This document shows, in pieces, positions 50,898 through 63,744 of a stretch of 64,000 nucleotides of DNA (position 1 is its first letter; the number at the start of each line of letters is the position of its first letter). Source of the stretch: Plotosus lineatus (taxonomy: Eukaryota > Chordata > Actinopteri > Siluriformes > Plotosidae). The stretch covers positions 15,167,501 through 15,231,500 of the forward strand of contig CM045731.1 of assembly GCA_024760905.1 (NCBI GenBank). The letters run 5' to 3'. A program made the position numbers and the translations under genes. Below the pieces are notes generated by a model. That model saw only the letters and a program-made list of their open reading frames with translations. It was not told where the DNA came from and did not search any database.

Positions 50898-50923
50898 CAC
50901 ACACAAAGACACACACACACAAA

Positions 50924-50972
<49 letters not shown>
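50898..50972. repeat. (CA)n microsatellite
   Basis: Partner of 30242-30354. Confidence 0.95.
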
Positions 50973-50976
<4 letters not shown>

Positions 50977-51024
50977 GCATAAACACGCGCGTGTGTACTT
51001 AATGTAGCTTGTGGAACAATTCAC

Positions 51025-51513
51025 TTTCTGTTATGGTTTGTGCTTTGTGGGCTTTTATTTTGGTTCTTCTGTTCTAATTCTATTTTCTCCCCAGCAATGC
51101 AAGCTGTGGCTGATGGGTGTGGCTAACCTATTTCTGGCTGAGTGCAGCAGCGCACACCTGATTCCACTCCTCAATCAACTCACTATAAAGATGAGCTGCA
51201 CCTTTATCTCTCAGCCAGAAGATTGGTTCAATCTCATTTGGGTGCAGCCAAATGTTTTGTACTTGCTCCTAGTTATTGCAGGCATATATGGGTAGCCAGC
51301 CTTCCCAGCCACAGTCTCCAGTGTTTGATGCTGTTTATTTTCTTCGTGGTCTCCAGGGTTTGTTAATATTTCATTTTCATTGGCACCTCCAGTGTTTGTT
51401 ACTGCTTATTTTCTTGGTCGTCTCCAGTGTTTGCTTGGTGTCTCCAGCTAAGTAATAGAAAAGTTGTGTTGAACTGTTCATTATCTTCTGCAAATCCTGG
51501 GTCCAGCTGAAAG
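51025..51513. mobile_element. Insertion absent from unit B, possible solo LTR
   Basis: 489 bp between 5-bp repeats TTCAC (51020-51024, 51514-51518), where unit B has the uninterrupted sequence near 30450. It has a TATAAAGATGAG box near 51183 and repeated GTCTCCAGTGTTTG words, like an LTR. No TG...CA ends exactly at the repeats, so the class is unsure. Confidence 0.5.
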
Positions 51514-51584
51514 TTCACACATCAACACATTCTCCATTGCACACCATGTTAACTGAACTCTACCTGTGATTAGCTGTAATTATT

Positions 51585-52272
51585 CTTCTTTTCTTTTCGG
51601 CCTTTTCCCGTTCTCGGGAGTTGCCACAGCGAATCATCTGATTCGCACGTTTGATTTGGCATGGGTTTTTACGTCGGATGCCCTTCCTGTCACAACCCTT
51701 TAACAAGGGACAGAAACACGATGACGGCTTTGCAGCTACTCTTTACGAAAGTCAGCAATGATACTTTTACATGCCTCTTTCCATAGACAGTGAGAGACAT
51801 GGCCCACCTTTGATAACCCAGTTAGCTGCACTGGGGGGGGACAGTGACAACCCTGTGGGGACTTGAACCCCCAACCTTAGGATCAGCGGTCCTGCGCCCT
51901 ATCCACTAGACCACCACTTCCCCCCCTGTCTGTCGGTCTGCCTTTCGGCTTTTTCCCTTTTCCTCGGGAGTCGCCACAGCGAATCATCTGATTCGCACGT
52001 TTGATTTGGCCGAGGTTTTTACGTCAGATGCCCTTCCTGTCACAACCCTTTTAGCAAGGGACAGAAACACGCTGACGACTTTGCAGCTACTCTTTACGAA
52101 AGTCAGCAATGGTTCTTTTACATGCCTCTCACCATAGACAGTGAGAGACATGGCCCGCCTTTGATAACCCAGTTAGCCGCACTGGGGGGCAGTGACAACC
52201 TTGTGGAGAGTGGGACTCGAACCCCCAACCTTTGGATCAGCGATCCAGTGCCCTATACCACTAGACCACAAC
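51585..52272 (-). repeat. Two S1 SINEs head-to-tail between one target duplication
   Basis: Copies at 51585-51926 and 51927-52272, both minus strand with RTE-type tails. The outer 18-bp duplication TGATTAGCTGTAATTATT is at 51567-51584 and 52273-52290. Unit B has the single site near 30495. Confidence 0.9.
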
Positions 52273-52922
52273 TGATTAGCTGTAATTATTTAACATAAAA
52301 CTAGTTGTTTCTAGAGCATTCCAGTGCTTGAAAGTGTACTTGAATGCAATCAACTATGGTTGGCAAGGCTCTGACAAAAGATCTCAGGGAGAAAGTTTAA
52401 GACAGGCAGGGAAAGTCTCTGAAATGAGGAGATAGGAAACCAAATCAAAAGCTTTATAAATCCCTAGAAGCAGTAAAACATAATCAAGAAGAGGAAGATA
52501 TTTTTAATAACTAGGAGCTTTTCTAGGTCAGACCTAGAAAAAATGGTTGGAGAAGGTATGGAGAGGTCTTTGACAACTTTGAGGCAGTTACTGGAGTTCA
52601 TGGCTAAAAATGGCCATTGTGTTTCTGTAACAACATTATTGCAAAAGATCAACAAAATGGGCTTTTTATGGGAGATTTATAAAAAAAAAAAAAAAAAAAG
52701 TATTTGGCCTCAACACCAAACAGTATATCTGACAGGAAGCAAATAGAGTTTAGCTTCCAAATCAGGGGCTGCGGAACCTCGAGGGGTGGGGGTGGGGCTG
52801 GGGTGTTCTTTTTCTTTTCCACTTTTTCTCAACCCAAAGAAAATTTTAAGTATGTCTACTGACATCTCAAAAATGTTTAAAATGAATAGTTTGTACAAGC
52901 ATAGTCTGTCTAGATGTGCATT

Positions 52923-53002
52923 CATCATCATCATCATCATCATCTTCCGCTTAGTCCAGGGTCGGGTCGCGGGGGCAGCAACCTAAGCAAAGAGGTCCAG
53001 AC
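52923..53002 (-). mobile_element. Very short 3' copy of the 16.4-kb-type LINE
   Basis: (TCA)n tail, TTCCGCTTAGTCCAGGGTCG and GGCAGCAACCTAAGCAAAGA, flanked by GATGTGCATT at 52913-52922 and 53003-53012. Only about 80 bp was copied. Confidence 0.88.
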
Positions 53003-53273
53003 GATGTGCATTGTGTATTGTAAAATAGTGGCTGCCTTCTCGGGCAGGGATGCCCAATACGTCGATTGCAATCAAACAGTGGATCACATGGCATTAAAAC
53101 CTACATGGCAGTCTAATATGCCCACAATGAAATTGTCACGTGATTGACAGTCAGTCTAACCAATCTGAATTTTTCTGACACCAGTGTCGCTGCATATGTG
53201 CACATAACACCACATTCTAGTGTCTTCTAAACTTAAGGGTCTAAAAAAATTAGTGCGGGAGCTTATGGAAGGT

Positions 53274-53277
<4 letters not shown>

Positions 53278-53311
<34 letters not shown>
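53278..53311. repeat. Poly-T run
   Basis: 34 T; the same place in unit B has eight. Confidence 0.95.
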
Positions 53312-53313
<2 letters not shown>

Positions 53314-53849
53314 CCGTGTCATTTTCACAATGCGTTTGCCTTGCTAACTTCAAAAGCAAAGGCAGCCACCACAGCGTCGTCCCGGGCGAGTCACTAAATC
53401 ATTAAGAAAAATAAATTCCATTCAGTGCAAGTCATCAGAGCAAGGCAATGAAAAAAAATGTACAGAGTTGTATTGAAGAAGATGGGTTCACGCACTTACA
53501 CTAACATATGTGGTTCATATAAATAATTCAATATATTTATAAATAAATAAATGTTTTTCAACTTTATAAAAGTCTGTGCACCTTTGTTCTCGGGAATGCA
53601 CCAGTACCGGAATTCCTTCTTTTTCGGATTCGATTGAGCCGAGGCATTGTTGAATTGGAATTTTGAAACAAGTAAATCAATGGATATGTGCACACAGAAT
53701 ACACCTGACATTTAAAATCTGGAAATTGGCCATGCATGGTCTCCTTGAGCGTATATGCTCGAGTCAATCACTGACTGCATGGTCTCCCACAATTTTCATT
53801 TAGCCCCTCCACTTTTCACATCACTCCGTGGGCCTTGAAAAGAACACCA
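53312..53849. other. Lectin intron 1 (unit C), no feature seen
   Basis: The left part matches 31400-31540 of unit B; the rest is AT-rich with no motif I can support. Confidence 0.5.
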
Positions 53850-53851
53850 TA

Positions 53852-54682
<831 letters not shown>

Positions 54683-54906
54683 TACTTTTCAAGTCAATTC
54701 AGTTTTATTTGTGTAGTGCTTATAACAACAATAGACCTGAATATCTCACTGCACATGCCCGGAAATAGTTTTGTTCACAGAGTGATGGGATCATGGGAAA
54801 TTTTAATGCATATCAGGTAAATGTCATGGAAATGTATGTTTTGGAGCCTGTTTTCACTTCTTATTATGAATCTGTAGTAGATTTTCATTTCCCTTTGAGG
54901 CAGCAA

Positions 54907-55211
54907 GTGGGGCTGGTGGTGTAGTGGTTAGGGTGCTGCGCTCATGATCGGGAGGTTGTGAGTTCTAATCCCTCAGAGACCCTCACTGTGCTAAGACCCC
55001 TGGGCAAGGTCTCAACCACAAGTGTGCCTCTGTTCACCCAGCAGTATAAATGGGTACCAGTAAAATATATACTGGGAAGGTAGCCTGCGATGGACTAGCG
55101 TCCCATCCAGGGGGAGTTGAACTCCTGGTCGCTTCACGCTACGGAAACCGGGGATAATCACCGACCTGGTGAGCCACTAGGCTCGGGTGTAAAAACCCAA
55201 TAGACCTTACC
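54907..55211 (+). repeat. S3 SINE, full length
   Basis: GGTGGTGTAGTGGTTAGGGT head and GTGAGTTCTAATCCC box B region, with the same body as 22401-22715. Flanked by a 19-bp duplication TTTCCCTTTGAGGCAGCAA at 54888-54906 and 55212-55230. The empty site is near 9160 in unit A. Confidence 0.93.
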
Positions 55212-55397
55212 TTTCCCTTTGAGGCAGCAAAAGTAACTGAGTTGGAAAGATGGTTAAAATATAAAAATACCAGTTTTAAAGATTTCGGACTTGATATAGA
55301 GGTAAGTTATAGCTAATTAATATCTGCATAACCCTGACAGAATGTGAAGCCCCTACATTCACTATCTGACAACCAATATTCCATCACTATAACCAAT

Positions 55398-55553
55398 ATG
55401 TCTTCCTTTCGGCTTTTTCCCTTTTACTCGGGAGTCGCCACAGCGAATCATATGATTCGCACATTTTGATTTGTCAGAGGTTTTTACGTCGGATGCCCTT
55501 CTTGTCACAGCCCTTTTTAGCAAGGGACAGAAACACGCTGACGACTTTGCAGC
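55398..55553 (-). repeat. S1 SINE, 3' half
   Basis: CTTTCGGCTTTTTCCC, GGGAGTCGCCACAGCGAATC and CACGCTGACGACTTTGCAGC. 5' truncated; absent from unit A. Confidence 0.88.
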
Positions 55554-56836
55554 CATAAAACCACTTAATCCTCATAACCTTGAGATGCCTGTGCCTATTT
55601 TATGATGGAACATGGATCTGCTGGGTTATTTATATATTAGCCATAATTAAAGCAAATGGCGGTTCCACAAAGGACACCTTTTCCTGAATGTTTGGTATTA
55701 CATCACTATGGTATCACTTGGCTTTTTAAAGTTTCTTCATTCATTTTTTCATTCTTTGAACTGCTGAAATCCTACTTGGATCATGGTACTGCTGGAGTTT
55801 ATCTCAGACTGGGACAAGGGAGGAAACCACACACTGTTATAATCTGCAATAATTAAATACAGCTGCAAAATATTCCCAACTTCTGAAAAACCAAATGTTA
55901 AATGCTGTATTGTAAATTGTTAAAGATTGTAAAAGGCAGTTAGCGCTTGCTAATTTGCATTCGCTTTCTGATATGCTGCACAAGCAATGTAAATATTATA
56001 GCCATATAGTTTTGAAAATGTTTACGTCAAATGGACACAAACATCTGGACATCATCATTAACAATAGCAGTGTGTGAAGATGATGTTCTGAGTATTGAGA
56101 GCTCAGCTGGGTCACAACGCGGTGATAAAAACCTGATGGGATAAAACAAACTTTGAGGTTGTTCCATTTATGTTTAAACATGTAAAGAATACATTCTCAT
56201 TTTAATTGGCTGACACCATTTAACCGTCATGAGTATGTACTAATTCCATTTGTCTAATCAGAGTGAGATTTTTAACATGTTTAAATTTAAAGGCACATCC
56301 TCCTCAAAATTAAACAGTGATATTTGTTGTCAAATGTACACAGTGGGGGAAAAAGCTTAAAAACGGACTTTCAATTGAATAAATAAATAAGTAAAAATCT
56401 TTCCTCATCTGTATTGACAATAACACTGAGTGCTGTCCAAATGAGAATTGTCCATATCCACTGCCCAAAACAACCCAAAGTTCTTTTTTTTTCTCTTTTC
56501 ACAAGAAACTGTGCTTTAACACCCATTTCCTGTCCAGCTTTTCCTTCCGGATGGGACACACGGCTCCACTATTAAGGCATTTTTTTGACATTGTACTACA
56601 GAGCCATGTTTTCAACCTTTTGAGACCACTGACATCTCTTTCAGCTTGAGCTGATGAAACAGGAACAACAAGAAGCAACCTGTGTTTCAACTTCATCAAA
56701 CAGGTCACGGTGCACCGAATACATTCCCCGAAGAACAGCAACGACGTCACTGCTGGACTGGAAATGAGCTCGTCTCTATTCTGTATTCTCCTATAAGGGA
56801 AACATCGACAGTTCCCACATTCACTGTATTAAACTG

Positions 56837-57106
56837 TCTGTCTTCCTTTCTGCTTTTTCCCTTTTACTCAGGAGTCGCCACAGCGAATCATCTGATTCGC
56901 ATGTTTTGATTTGGCAGAGGTTTTTACGTCGGATGCCCTTCCTGTCACAACCCTTTTTAACAAGGGACAGAAACACGCTGACGGCTTTGCAGCTACTCTT
57001 TACGAAAGTCAGCAATGGTTCTTTTACATGCCTCTTTCCAACCCCCAACCTTTGGATCAGTGATCCAGCGCACTATACCACTAGACCACCACTGCCCCTT
57101 CGTTTG
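56837..57106 (-). repeat. S1 SINE with internal deletion
   Basis: Head and tail are present, but about 100 bp between TGCCTCTTTCC and AACCCCCAACC is missing. The 13-bp duplication CTGTATTAAACTG is at 56824-56836 and 57107-57119. The empty site is near 10540 in unit A. Confidence 0.9.
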
Positions 57107-57717
57107 CTGTATTAAACTGATGAGTTTGCTCTGTGTCCTGCTGTAAAGTAGTCGGAGCTTCACTGTTGATCATTTCGGATTATTGAGACTATTTAAAGAC
57201 TCACAGCTCAGACGGTTTCTCTTCATTCAGCTCTAAGCTCAGCAGTGGTTTTCCAGTGACAATAACACCAGGTATTATTTTATACATTAAAGATTTTTAT
57301 GACTGTTGTAATTCTCAGAGCTTTATATTCATTATCACTCACCAGTTATTTTATGTGCTTCATCTTTATTTTTTTTTATCTTCAAATATTTCACAGTGTA
57401 AAACCCTTTGAGATGTTACACTGGGAGTGAGAAAGTGTTGTATAAATAAAGATCCCACAGCATTCGACTCGCCAGTGGAAACCAGTCAGTGCTTCTGATT
57501 GTTCTGCTGTAGTCTGTGTTTCTAAAACCTCGATCCGTGAGTGTGTTTTTTTTAACTGGAATCACCTGCTGGTGTAAAGATCTCTGTCCAGCCCTGCTCT
57601 AAACAACACACATCTACTAAACACATTCATGATCCCACACGGAGATCTGGAGAAAACATTCCACTTATTCAGTGTGAATAAATAAAGAAAGAATTTCAGT
57701 AAAGTACTGAAACATAC

Positions 57718-57780
57718 CTGAAATATTGAGCTGATCGATCGATGTTGGAGATTTGAGATAGTTTATTGTCTTTCAGAGAA
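57718..57780 (-). other. Probable untranslated exon 1 of unit C lectin
   Basis: Donor GTATGT at 57717-57712 on the minus strand, preceded by a sequence matching 32904-32968. It would splice across about 7 kb to exon 2 at 50690. Inferred from conservation. Confidence 0.55.
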
Positions 57781-57805
57781 ATCTATAAACTTCAGACTGA
57801 GTTAC

Positions 57806-57906
57806 TGTTTATATTCTTTAAAGTTTGAGGACTAAATGCATTGAAACACCTCCTCCTTTTTACTTTACAAAACAGATTGTATGTAAATCTGAGATGGGCG
57901 GGGCAT
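57806..57906 (-). promoter_or_regulatory. Probable promoter of unit C lectin
   Basis: GC box GCCCCGCCCATC at about 57894-57905 and TATA-like GAATATAAACAG at 57806-57816, spaced as in unit B. Confidence 0.55.
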
Positions 57907-58452
57907 GATTGAAAACCCCCATGAACAACAGCACACTGTAGATGTTTCCTCTTTAGTGTTGAATTTAAAAAATCACTATGAAGTTCAGTTTTTATTGTAA
58001 AACCAATAAAGCAAAAATGGTGCTGTATGAAGGTGTCATGTGATGACTGAGGCTCGCGATGGTGTGAATGCATTTGTAGATAAAAGGGTTCAAAGGTACA
58101 AATCAAGCAGAAAATCCAAAACACAATACAACATTTATTATTGTGGTGCAGGCAGAGATCAAATGATCAGACAAACAGCTTATCAGATATAATTTATAGT
58201 CAGAGTTGCAGAAGCAGGCAGAGATCATACATCATCATTCCAGGGACTATGTGATATGTTAATTCTTGGTTGACGAGTATTATGGATTCAGCAGAGAATC
58301 ATTAACTGTGAAATTAACAGGGTTGCACACAGAAAACATTTCCTTTATTGAGTGTGAAGAAATAAGTGAAGTATTTCAGTAAAGTACTGAAACATCTGAA
58401 ATGTAACAGTGACCAATGTTGAATGTCTAAAAATGAGTGTCTATCAGCAAAA

Positions 58453-58735
58453 TTTGTGGGCAGGGGTTGCCTGTTGGTAAGGTGCCGGGTCATCCAAAGG
58501 TTGGGAGTATAAACTGCATTCTCAATGGGTTGTCACTGTCCCCCCAAGGGCAGCTAACTGGGTTATCAAAGGCTGGCCATGTCTCGCACCATCTGAATAG
58601 GCTGCATTTCTGCCATCAGATTACCTGGCAAGCTATCCAGGGTGTACGCTGCCCTCACCCAGAGTTGGCTGAGATGGGCACCAGCCTCACTGTGACCTTA
58701 ATTAGAGTGAAGCGATTCAGAAAATTAATGAATCA
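58453..58735 (+). repeat. S1-related SINE with L2-like tail, degraded
   Basis: GGGCAGGGGTTGCCTGTTGG head, GGCTGGCCATGTCTCGCACC body and TTAATTAGAGTGAAGCG tail. Partner of 33656-33885. Confidence 0.8.
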
Positions 58736-58739
58736 GGGC

Positions 58740-59738
58740 AATGTGTCAGTTTCTGACTGAGTTGTTTGCATTCTTTTAAGTTTCAGGACTAAATATAAAC
58801 CACATCTTTTTTTAAAATATCAGTATCTCATGATCCATACTCAGGTGGATTGGCGATTTAATTGGTTTAAAAACTGAATTTCTACGTGTGGTAATGACTA
58901 GGCACAAAATTATAATGGACTTAGCGCCCCTCTGATTCACGGTGGGAGAGGTTCCTCAAGCCTACACGGGATTGTCCCCATTTGAATTCATTTATGTTGG
59001 AAGGTAAGCACAATGGAATCTATGCCATTACAAAAAAATGAGAGAAGGAACATTCATAACAGATCAAAACAAAATTAAGTAAATTAAGAAACCTCCACAA
59101 TGTAAATTACCGAACACACAATAATTTTCTATAGGTGCAGATACACCAAAGAAGCTTGCTCAGCTCAAGGAAGCGCCACCAGGGCATAAAGTTCTTGTTT
59201 TACTACCCATGTCTCTAAGTTCTCTGAGCTCTAAGTTACTTGCAAAATGAGGCTGGTCTTCTGAGTTCCCATTGTGAGTGGGAGAGGGCATCTATGATCT
59301 CAGGTAAACTGATGAAGTTGATGAACTTGAAATATGTTAATTTCATCTTTTAAAGCAGTTCTGGAGAGGACAGAGCTGGGACTGGATGTTCGTAAAAATT
59401 CAACCAATTTGACTCCAGCTCCCTGTGGAAGCCACACCTTGCAGCCTCAGAGAGCACAGATTGCCTGGTTACACAAGGAGTTTGGACTGACCTCAAAGAA
59501 CACCACAGTGAGATTGCTCCAGGTGTGGGTGTATGCCAAGCCCACATAGAGGACCAAAATACAAAGACAATGATACCTTGACTTTGGTGTGTCTTTTATA
59601 ACAAATTTTCCATGATATGTGCTTCTATCCAACCAAAAATCTGTCCCATCCAACAAGCAAAATTTTGATTTATGAGCCCTGCTGGAGAAATTACTTTTCC
59701 GGGCCGATAAGCCTTGTATTCCTCCACGTTTCGAGAAT
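58740..59738. other. No recognised gene
   Basis: Unique to unit C. A 71-codon frame at 59334-59549 and its antisense look like chance or an old transposon remnant; no domain seen. Confidence 0.5.
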
Positions 59739-59746
59739 GCCTTGTG

Positions 59747-60109
59747 CAGTGCTCCTCAATTATTTTCTGTGATGCCCTTTATAGGATGAAGAATAAAAAA
59801 ACATTCCCCCCACCGCATGACTATAAATAGTGTTTGCTACACTTCATATCATTAGCTCAGTGCTTTTTCCCTACACACAGTGAGAGCACCACTGCCACCT
59901 AGTGTAACTGCACATCCTCTACAATAGTTGGCAGCGGCACTCGCACTTATTTCCCTACACCATAGGAAACTGAGTGAGAGCGTCACTGCCACCTACTGTG
60001 GAGGATGGGCAATTACACTTAATTCTTGTACAGTATGGCAAAAAAGCATGTTCCCCAGGGTCATACGCACCCCCCCCCACCCCGGCATTACACTATTTGA
60101 GAAGCACTG
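59747..60109. mobile_element. hAT-type MITE
   Basis: Ends CAGTGCTCCTCAATTATT and ...AATAGTGTAATGCC on the reverse strand starting CAGTGCTTCTCAAAT. The flanking 8-mers GCCTTGTG and GCATTGTG differ by one base, the hAT target length. No coding capacity. A related end is at 34046 in unit B. Confidence 0.8.
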
Positions 60110-60336
60110 GCATTGTGGGAGCTCACCACGAGCCTTTCCTCAATGGTATTTGAAGTGTGCAGCACTACTACTCTCTGTTACGCAACACCTCATGCCTGCC
60201 CATGTGACATCTTCGTGCCCACGTGACATCTTTGCCACAGTCAATGATCGGAAGTGTTTGTTGACTTATTGTTTATTCTTGTTTTATTATTATTAATTAT
60301 TATTAATGTTAATGCACATGTTTTATAATTAGGGAC

Positions 60337-60825
60337 AGTGGTGGCCTGGTGGTAAAGGGCACTGGATCGCTAATCCTAAGGTTGGGAGCCTTGCCAACCA
60401 TAGTTGATTGCATTCAAGTACACTTTCAAGCACTGGAATGCTCTAGAAACAACTAGTTTTATGTTAAATAATTACAGCTAATCAGTTGTGGTCTAGTGGT
60501 ATAGGGCGCTGGATCGCTGATCCAAAGGTTGGGGGTTCGAGTCCCACTCTCCACAAGGTTGTCACTGCCCCCCAGTGCAGCTAACTGGGTTATCAAAGGC
60601 CGGCCAAGTTTCCACTGTAGATGGTGAGAGGCATGTAAAAGAACCATTGCTGACTTTTGTAAAGAGGAGCTGCATAGCCATCAGCATGTTTCTGCCCCTT
60701 GCTAAAGGGTTGTGTCAGGAAGGGCAGCCGACATAAAATCCTATGCCAAATCAAACATGCGAATCAGATGATTTGCTGTGGCAACTCCGGAAAAAAGGTA
60801 AAAAGCCGAAAGAAGAAGAATTAGA
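60337..60825 (+). repeat. Composite S1 SINE carrying foreign flank
   Basis: An S1-like head (60337-60387) breaks after GGTTGGGAG. Then 60388-60496 is an apparently exact reverse complement of 52261-52368, non-SINE intron sequence of unit C plus the SINE start. A second S1 head and body to an RTE-type tail (GCCGAAAGAAGAAGAA) follow. Confidence 0.83.
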
Positions 60826-60829
60826 GTAC

Positions 60830-61055
60830 ATGTTGTATGATTATTATGAAATATTTATTGTTTTTACATGATTTTCTTAAATTTATTCGATCAAATACAC
60901 CTGTTTGTGTCAGGTTATATGAGTTTGGGAGGGGTTGTAACGGATTAATTGGTTTTCTATTATTTCTTTTGAGAATTTTTATTTTATCTTACGAACATTT
61001 TGACCTATGAGCTTGTCCTTGGAATTGATTCATTTTGAAAGTCATGGTACCATTG
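60830..61055 (+). repeat. Pogo/Tigger 3' end
   Basis: GGATTAATTGGTTTTCTATT and the end GTCATGGTACCATTG match the right part of the relic at 24930-25045. Confidence 0.75.
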
Positions 61056-61254
61056 TAAAATGTTTTGATATTAGTTTAAATCTGTGCTACCTACAACATC
61101 TAAAGGATGTCCCGAGATAACTGAGATGGACAGAGAACACAGAAAATCCAAATAATTGTTTAATTGAGTGGTTAAAGTAGGCTGCCTATGCTTCCATTTG
61201 GGTCAAAGGCAGATGTGTTCCCAAATTGATAAGATGGCTGCAGTTGTGGCCTAC

Positions 61255-61607
61255 ACATCTTCTTTATCTTCTTTTCCTTTCAGCTTTTTCCCTTTTTCAG
61301 GGGTCACCACGGCGAATCATTTGAGTCCCATATTTGATTTGACCGGAAGGATCCAATGGAAGGGCAAGTGCCGATACGACTGGGTTCCAGTGCCGCTGCA
61401 GGAGAGAAACTACGGTCAATTTAGAACGGCCAATTAACCTACAGTGCACGTCTTTGGATTGCGGGGGGAAACCGGAGCACCCGGAGGAAACCCGCACAAG
61501 CACGGGGAGAACATGCAAACTCCACACAGAAACACCCAGGCCGGGAATCGAACCCAGGCTTGCTTGCTGTGAGGCGGACGTGCTAACCACTACGCCACCA
61601 TGCCGCC
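61255..61607 (-). repeat. S2 SINE joined to an RTE-type tail
   Basis: Minus strand: GCGGCATGGTGGCGTAGTGG head and the S2 body as far as CCATTGGATCCTTCCGGT, as in 6108-6540. Then CAAATCAAATATGGGACTCA, ATTCGCCGTGGTGACCCCTG and GCTGAAAGGAAAAGAAG, the RTE/S1 tail. Confidence 0.85.
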
Positions 61608-62132
61608 AGTGAAATAATAGGCAGATTGAAAATATCTAATCTGAGCTAAATTGTGCTGGTAAATAAAAAGAGTGACCTCTCTGTGTGTCTCTGAGTCTTC
61701 AGTATGCAAATCTGAAAACTATAATATACATGTTTATATTCTAGTTCATAAGCAGTAATGATTTACAAACTGGATATTATCAGTTGTTGGGAAAGTTACC
61801 TGTTTATTCTCAGCTGTTCAGCCAGTCAGGGGAAGTGAATTCTTCCATCTCTGTATGGGACAGAGAAAAGTACTGGAGATGTTACTCATATCTTTATAGC
61901 TCGTGAGCTTAAGCTTTGCTGGAGGCTTAGAGGGAGCACAGAGTTCACATCAGGGTGTGGTCAGTACATTAAGGCATATGGGTGTTGGTCTGATATTGGC
62001 TTGGTGGGTGAGTATCAGCGGATTTTACCTGATGCAGCAGTTACAGGAAGTCATTCCGGAAACTGTATTTCGGATCAGATGTCAGGCTGCGTTGGGTCTG
62101 ATCTAATCAAGAAGGGAAACCTTACTCAGATA

Positions 62133-62349
62133 CAGTCGGCCCCCGATTTATGAAATTAATCCGTTCCAGAGCCCTCTTTGTATAGCGGGGATTTCGTAAG
62201 TAGGGGTCACATTTTACATGTTCAACGCCTAATTCGTTCCAAGGCTCCAGTCTTTGAACTGGATCAAACTGGATTTAAAGGTTTAATTAACAGATTAAAC
62301 AATTTTACTAACATATTGATTAATTAAACATTATTAAACATTTTTATTA

Positions 62350-62440
<91 letters not shown>

Positions 62441-62850
62441 GCCTTGTGCTGTGGGTCACGCCCACAAGATGTGATTTCAAAGCACATTCCCTGCTTAACA
62501 AACTGCTTGAATTTGATTCCTTGAGGGATCGGAATTCCAGATGAGCTCAAATGCGCCCACGTTTATTAAACATTTACTGAATTAAATAACTTAAAAAAAC
62601 TAAATTAAAAACTAAAGAGTGAAGCTTCCTTCTGTGTCTATCCGGGAGGCTAGTGGGGCGGGATGTTGAGAGACAGCCAATGAGAGAGCAATTCGCGTGT
62701 CGTGTGAAATTTTGATTGGCGCGTTTGAATTTTGAATTTCTTTTCGTAAGAGGGGGTTGTTTCGTGTCTCGGTGACGGAAACGCAGGAAAATGTTTTTCG
62801 TAACCCGGGGATTTCGTACACAGGGGTCTTCGAAAGTTAGGGGCCGACTG
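62133..62850. mobile_element. Non-autonomous pogo-like element, copy 2
   Basis: Ends CAGTCGGCCCCCGATTTATG and GGGGCCGACTG between TA at 62131-62132 and 62851-62852. The empty site is near 36018 in unit B. It contains (CA)n then (CT)n at 62350-62440. Confidence 0.9.
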
Positions 62851-63331
62851 TATAGGAAAAAGAATGAAAGCCAACATCAGCTATTGTATGTGTGTTAGCA
62901 GAATCAAGCCAGTTTCAGACACTCATTGGAGTACAGCACAGTTACTTTTGAGACAACCATGAGAAAAAAAAGACCAGACTTATTGCTTGTAATTAATTTG
63001 CCTATAGGTCATGAAAAAGCTAGTGTTGTAAAAAACCTCAGAGTGCGCCACGAAACTAGATGTTAACTAAATGTAAAGTAAATGTTAACAGGCAAAAAGG
63101 TGAACAGCGCCCATCAGAACATCCGAACGGATCAGAATTTTTGGATAAAGCAGTAATGATAACAAGGTTAATCATGTGGAACATGAAAAGCTGGAAGCAG
63201 GAGCCCGACTGAGCAAACAGTTTCCATATCTCCAAAAGTATTAAAAATATCTTCACCGCTGCCCTGAAGAGACAAAACAGTCCGTCATTCTTTGGAATGT
63301 GGTGAGAAGAGAAAAGTCTCAGCATCGCTCA

Positions 63332-63457
<126 letters not shown>

Positions 63458-63489
63458 GATCCCTCACACACAAAAACGCACAAAATCAC

Positions 63490-63663
63490 AATCATTAATT
63501 AATTGCTGTATAATTAATAATTATTTAATCAACTCTATGGAGTTCTTAGAGACTATTCAGTAAATATAAACTTAGTGTATATTTAGTGTATAGTACTCTT
63601 CTGCAGCTCCTGTCTTCTGAGTGGGTCACAGCATGATGATCCTGGTAGGAATAAGCGAACACG

Positions 63664-63744
<81 letters not shown>

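Larger units (their letters stand above)
54830..57717. repeat. Segmental duplication block U2 (unit C), lectin intron 1
   Basis: Matches 9100-11160 of unit A after removal of the three SINEs at 54907, 55398 and 56837. No exon found within. Confidence 0.78.
61067..63290. repeat. Segmental duplication block U4 (unit C)
   Basis: Partner of 34140-36560, interrupted by a SINE (61255-61607) and a pogo-like element (62133-62850). No gene recognised. Confidence 0.72.

Noticed and set aside
59334..59549. 71-codon gene
   Set aside because: No homology recognised, no splice or promoter context, and an equally long antisense frame.
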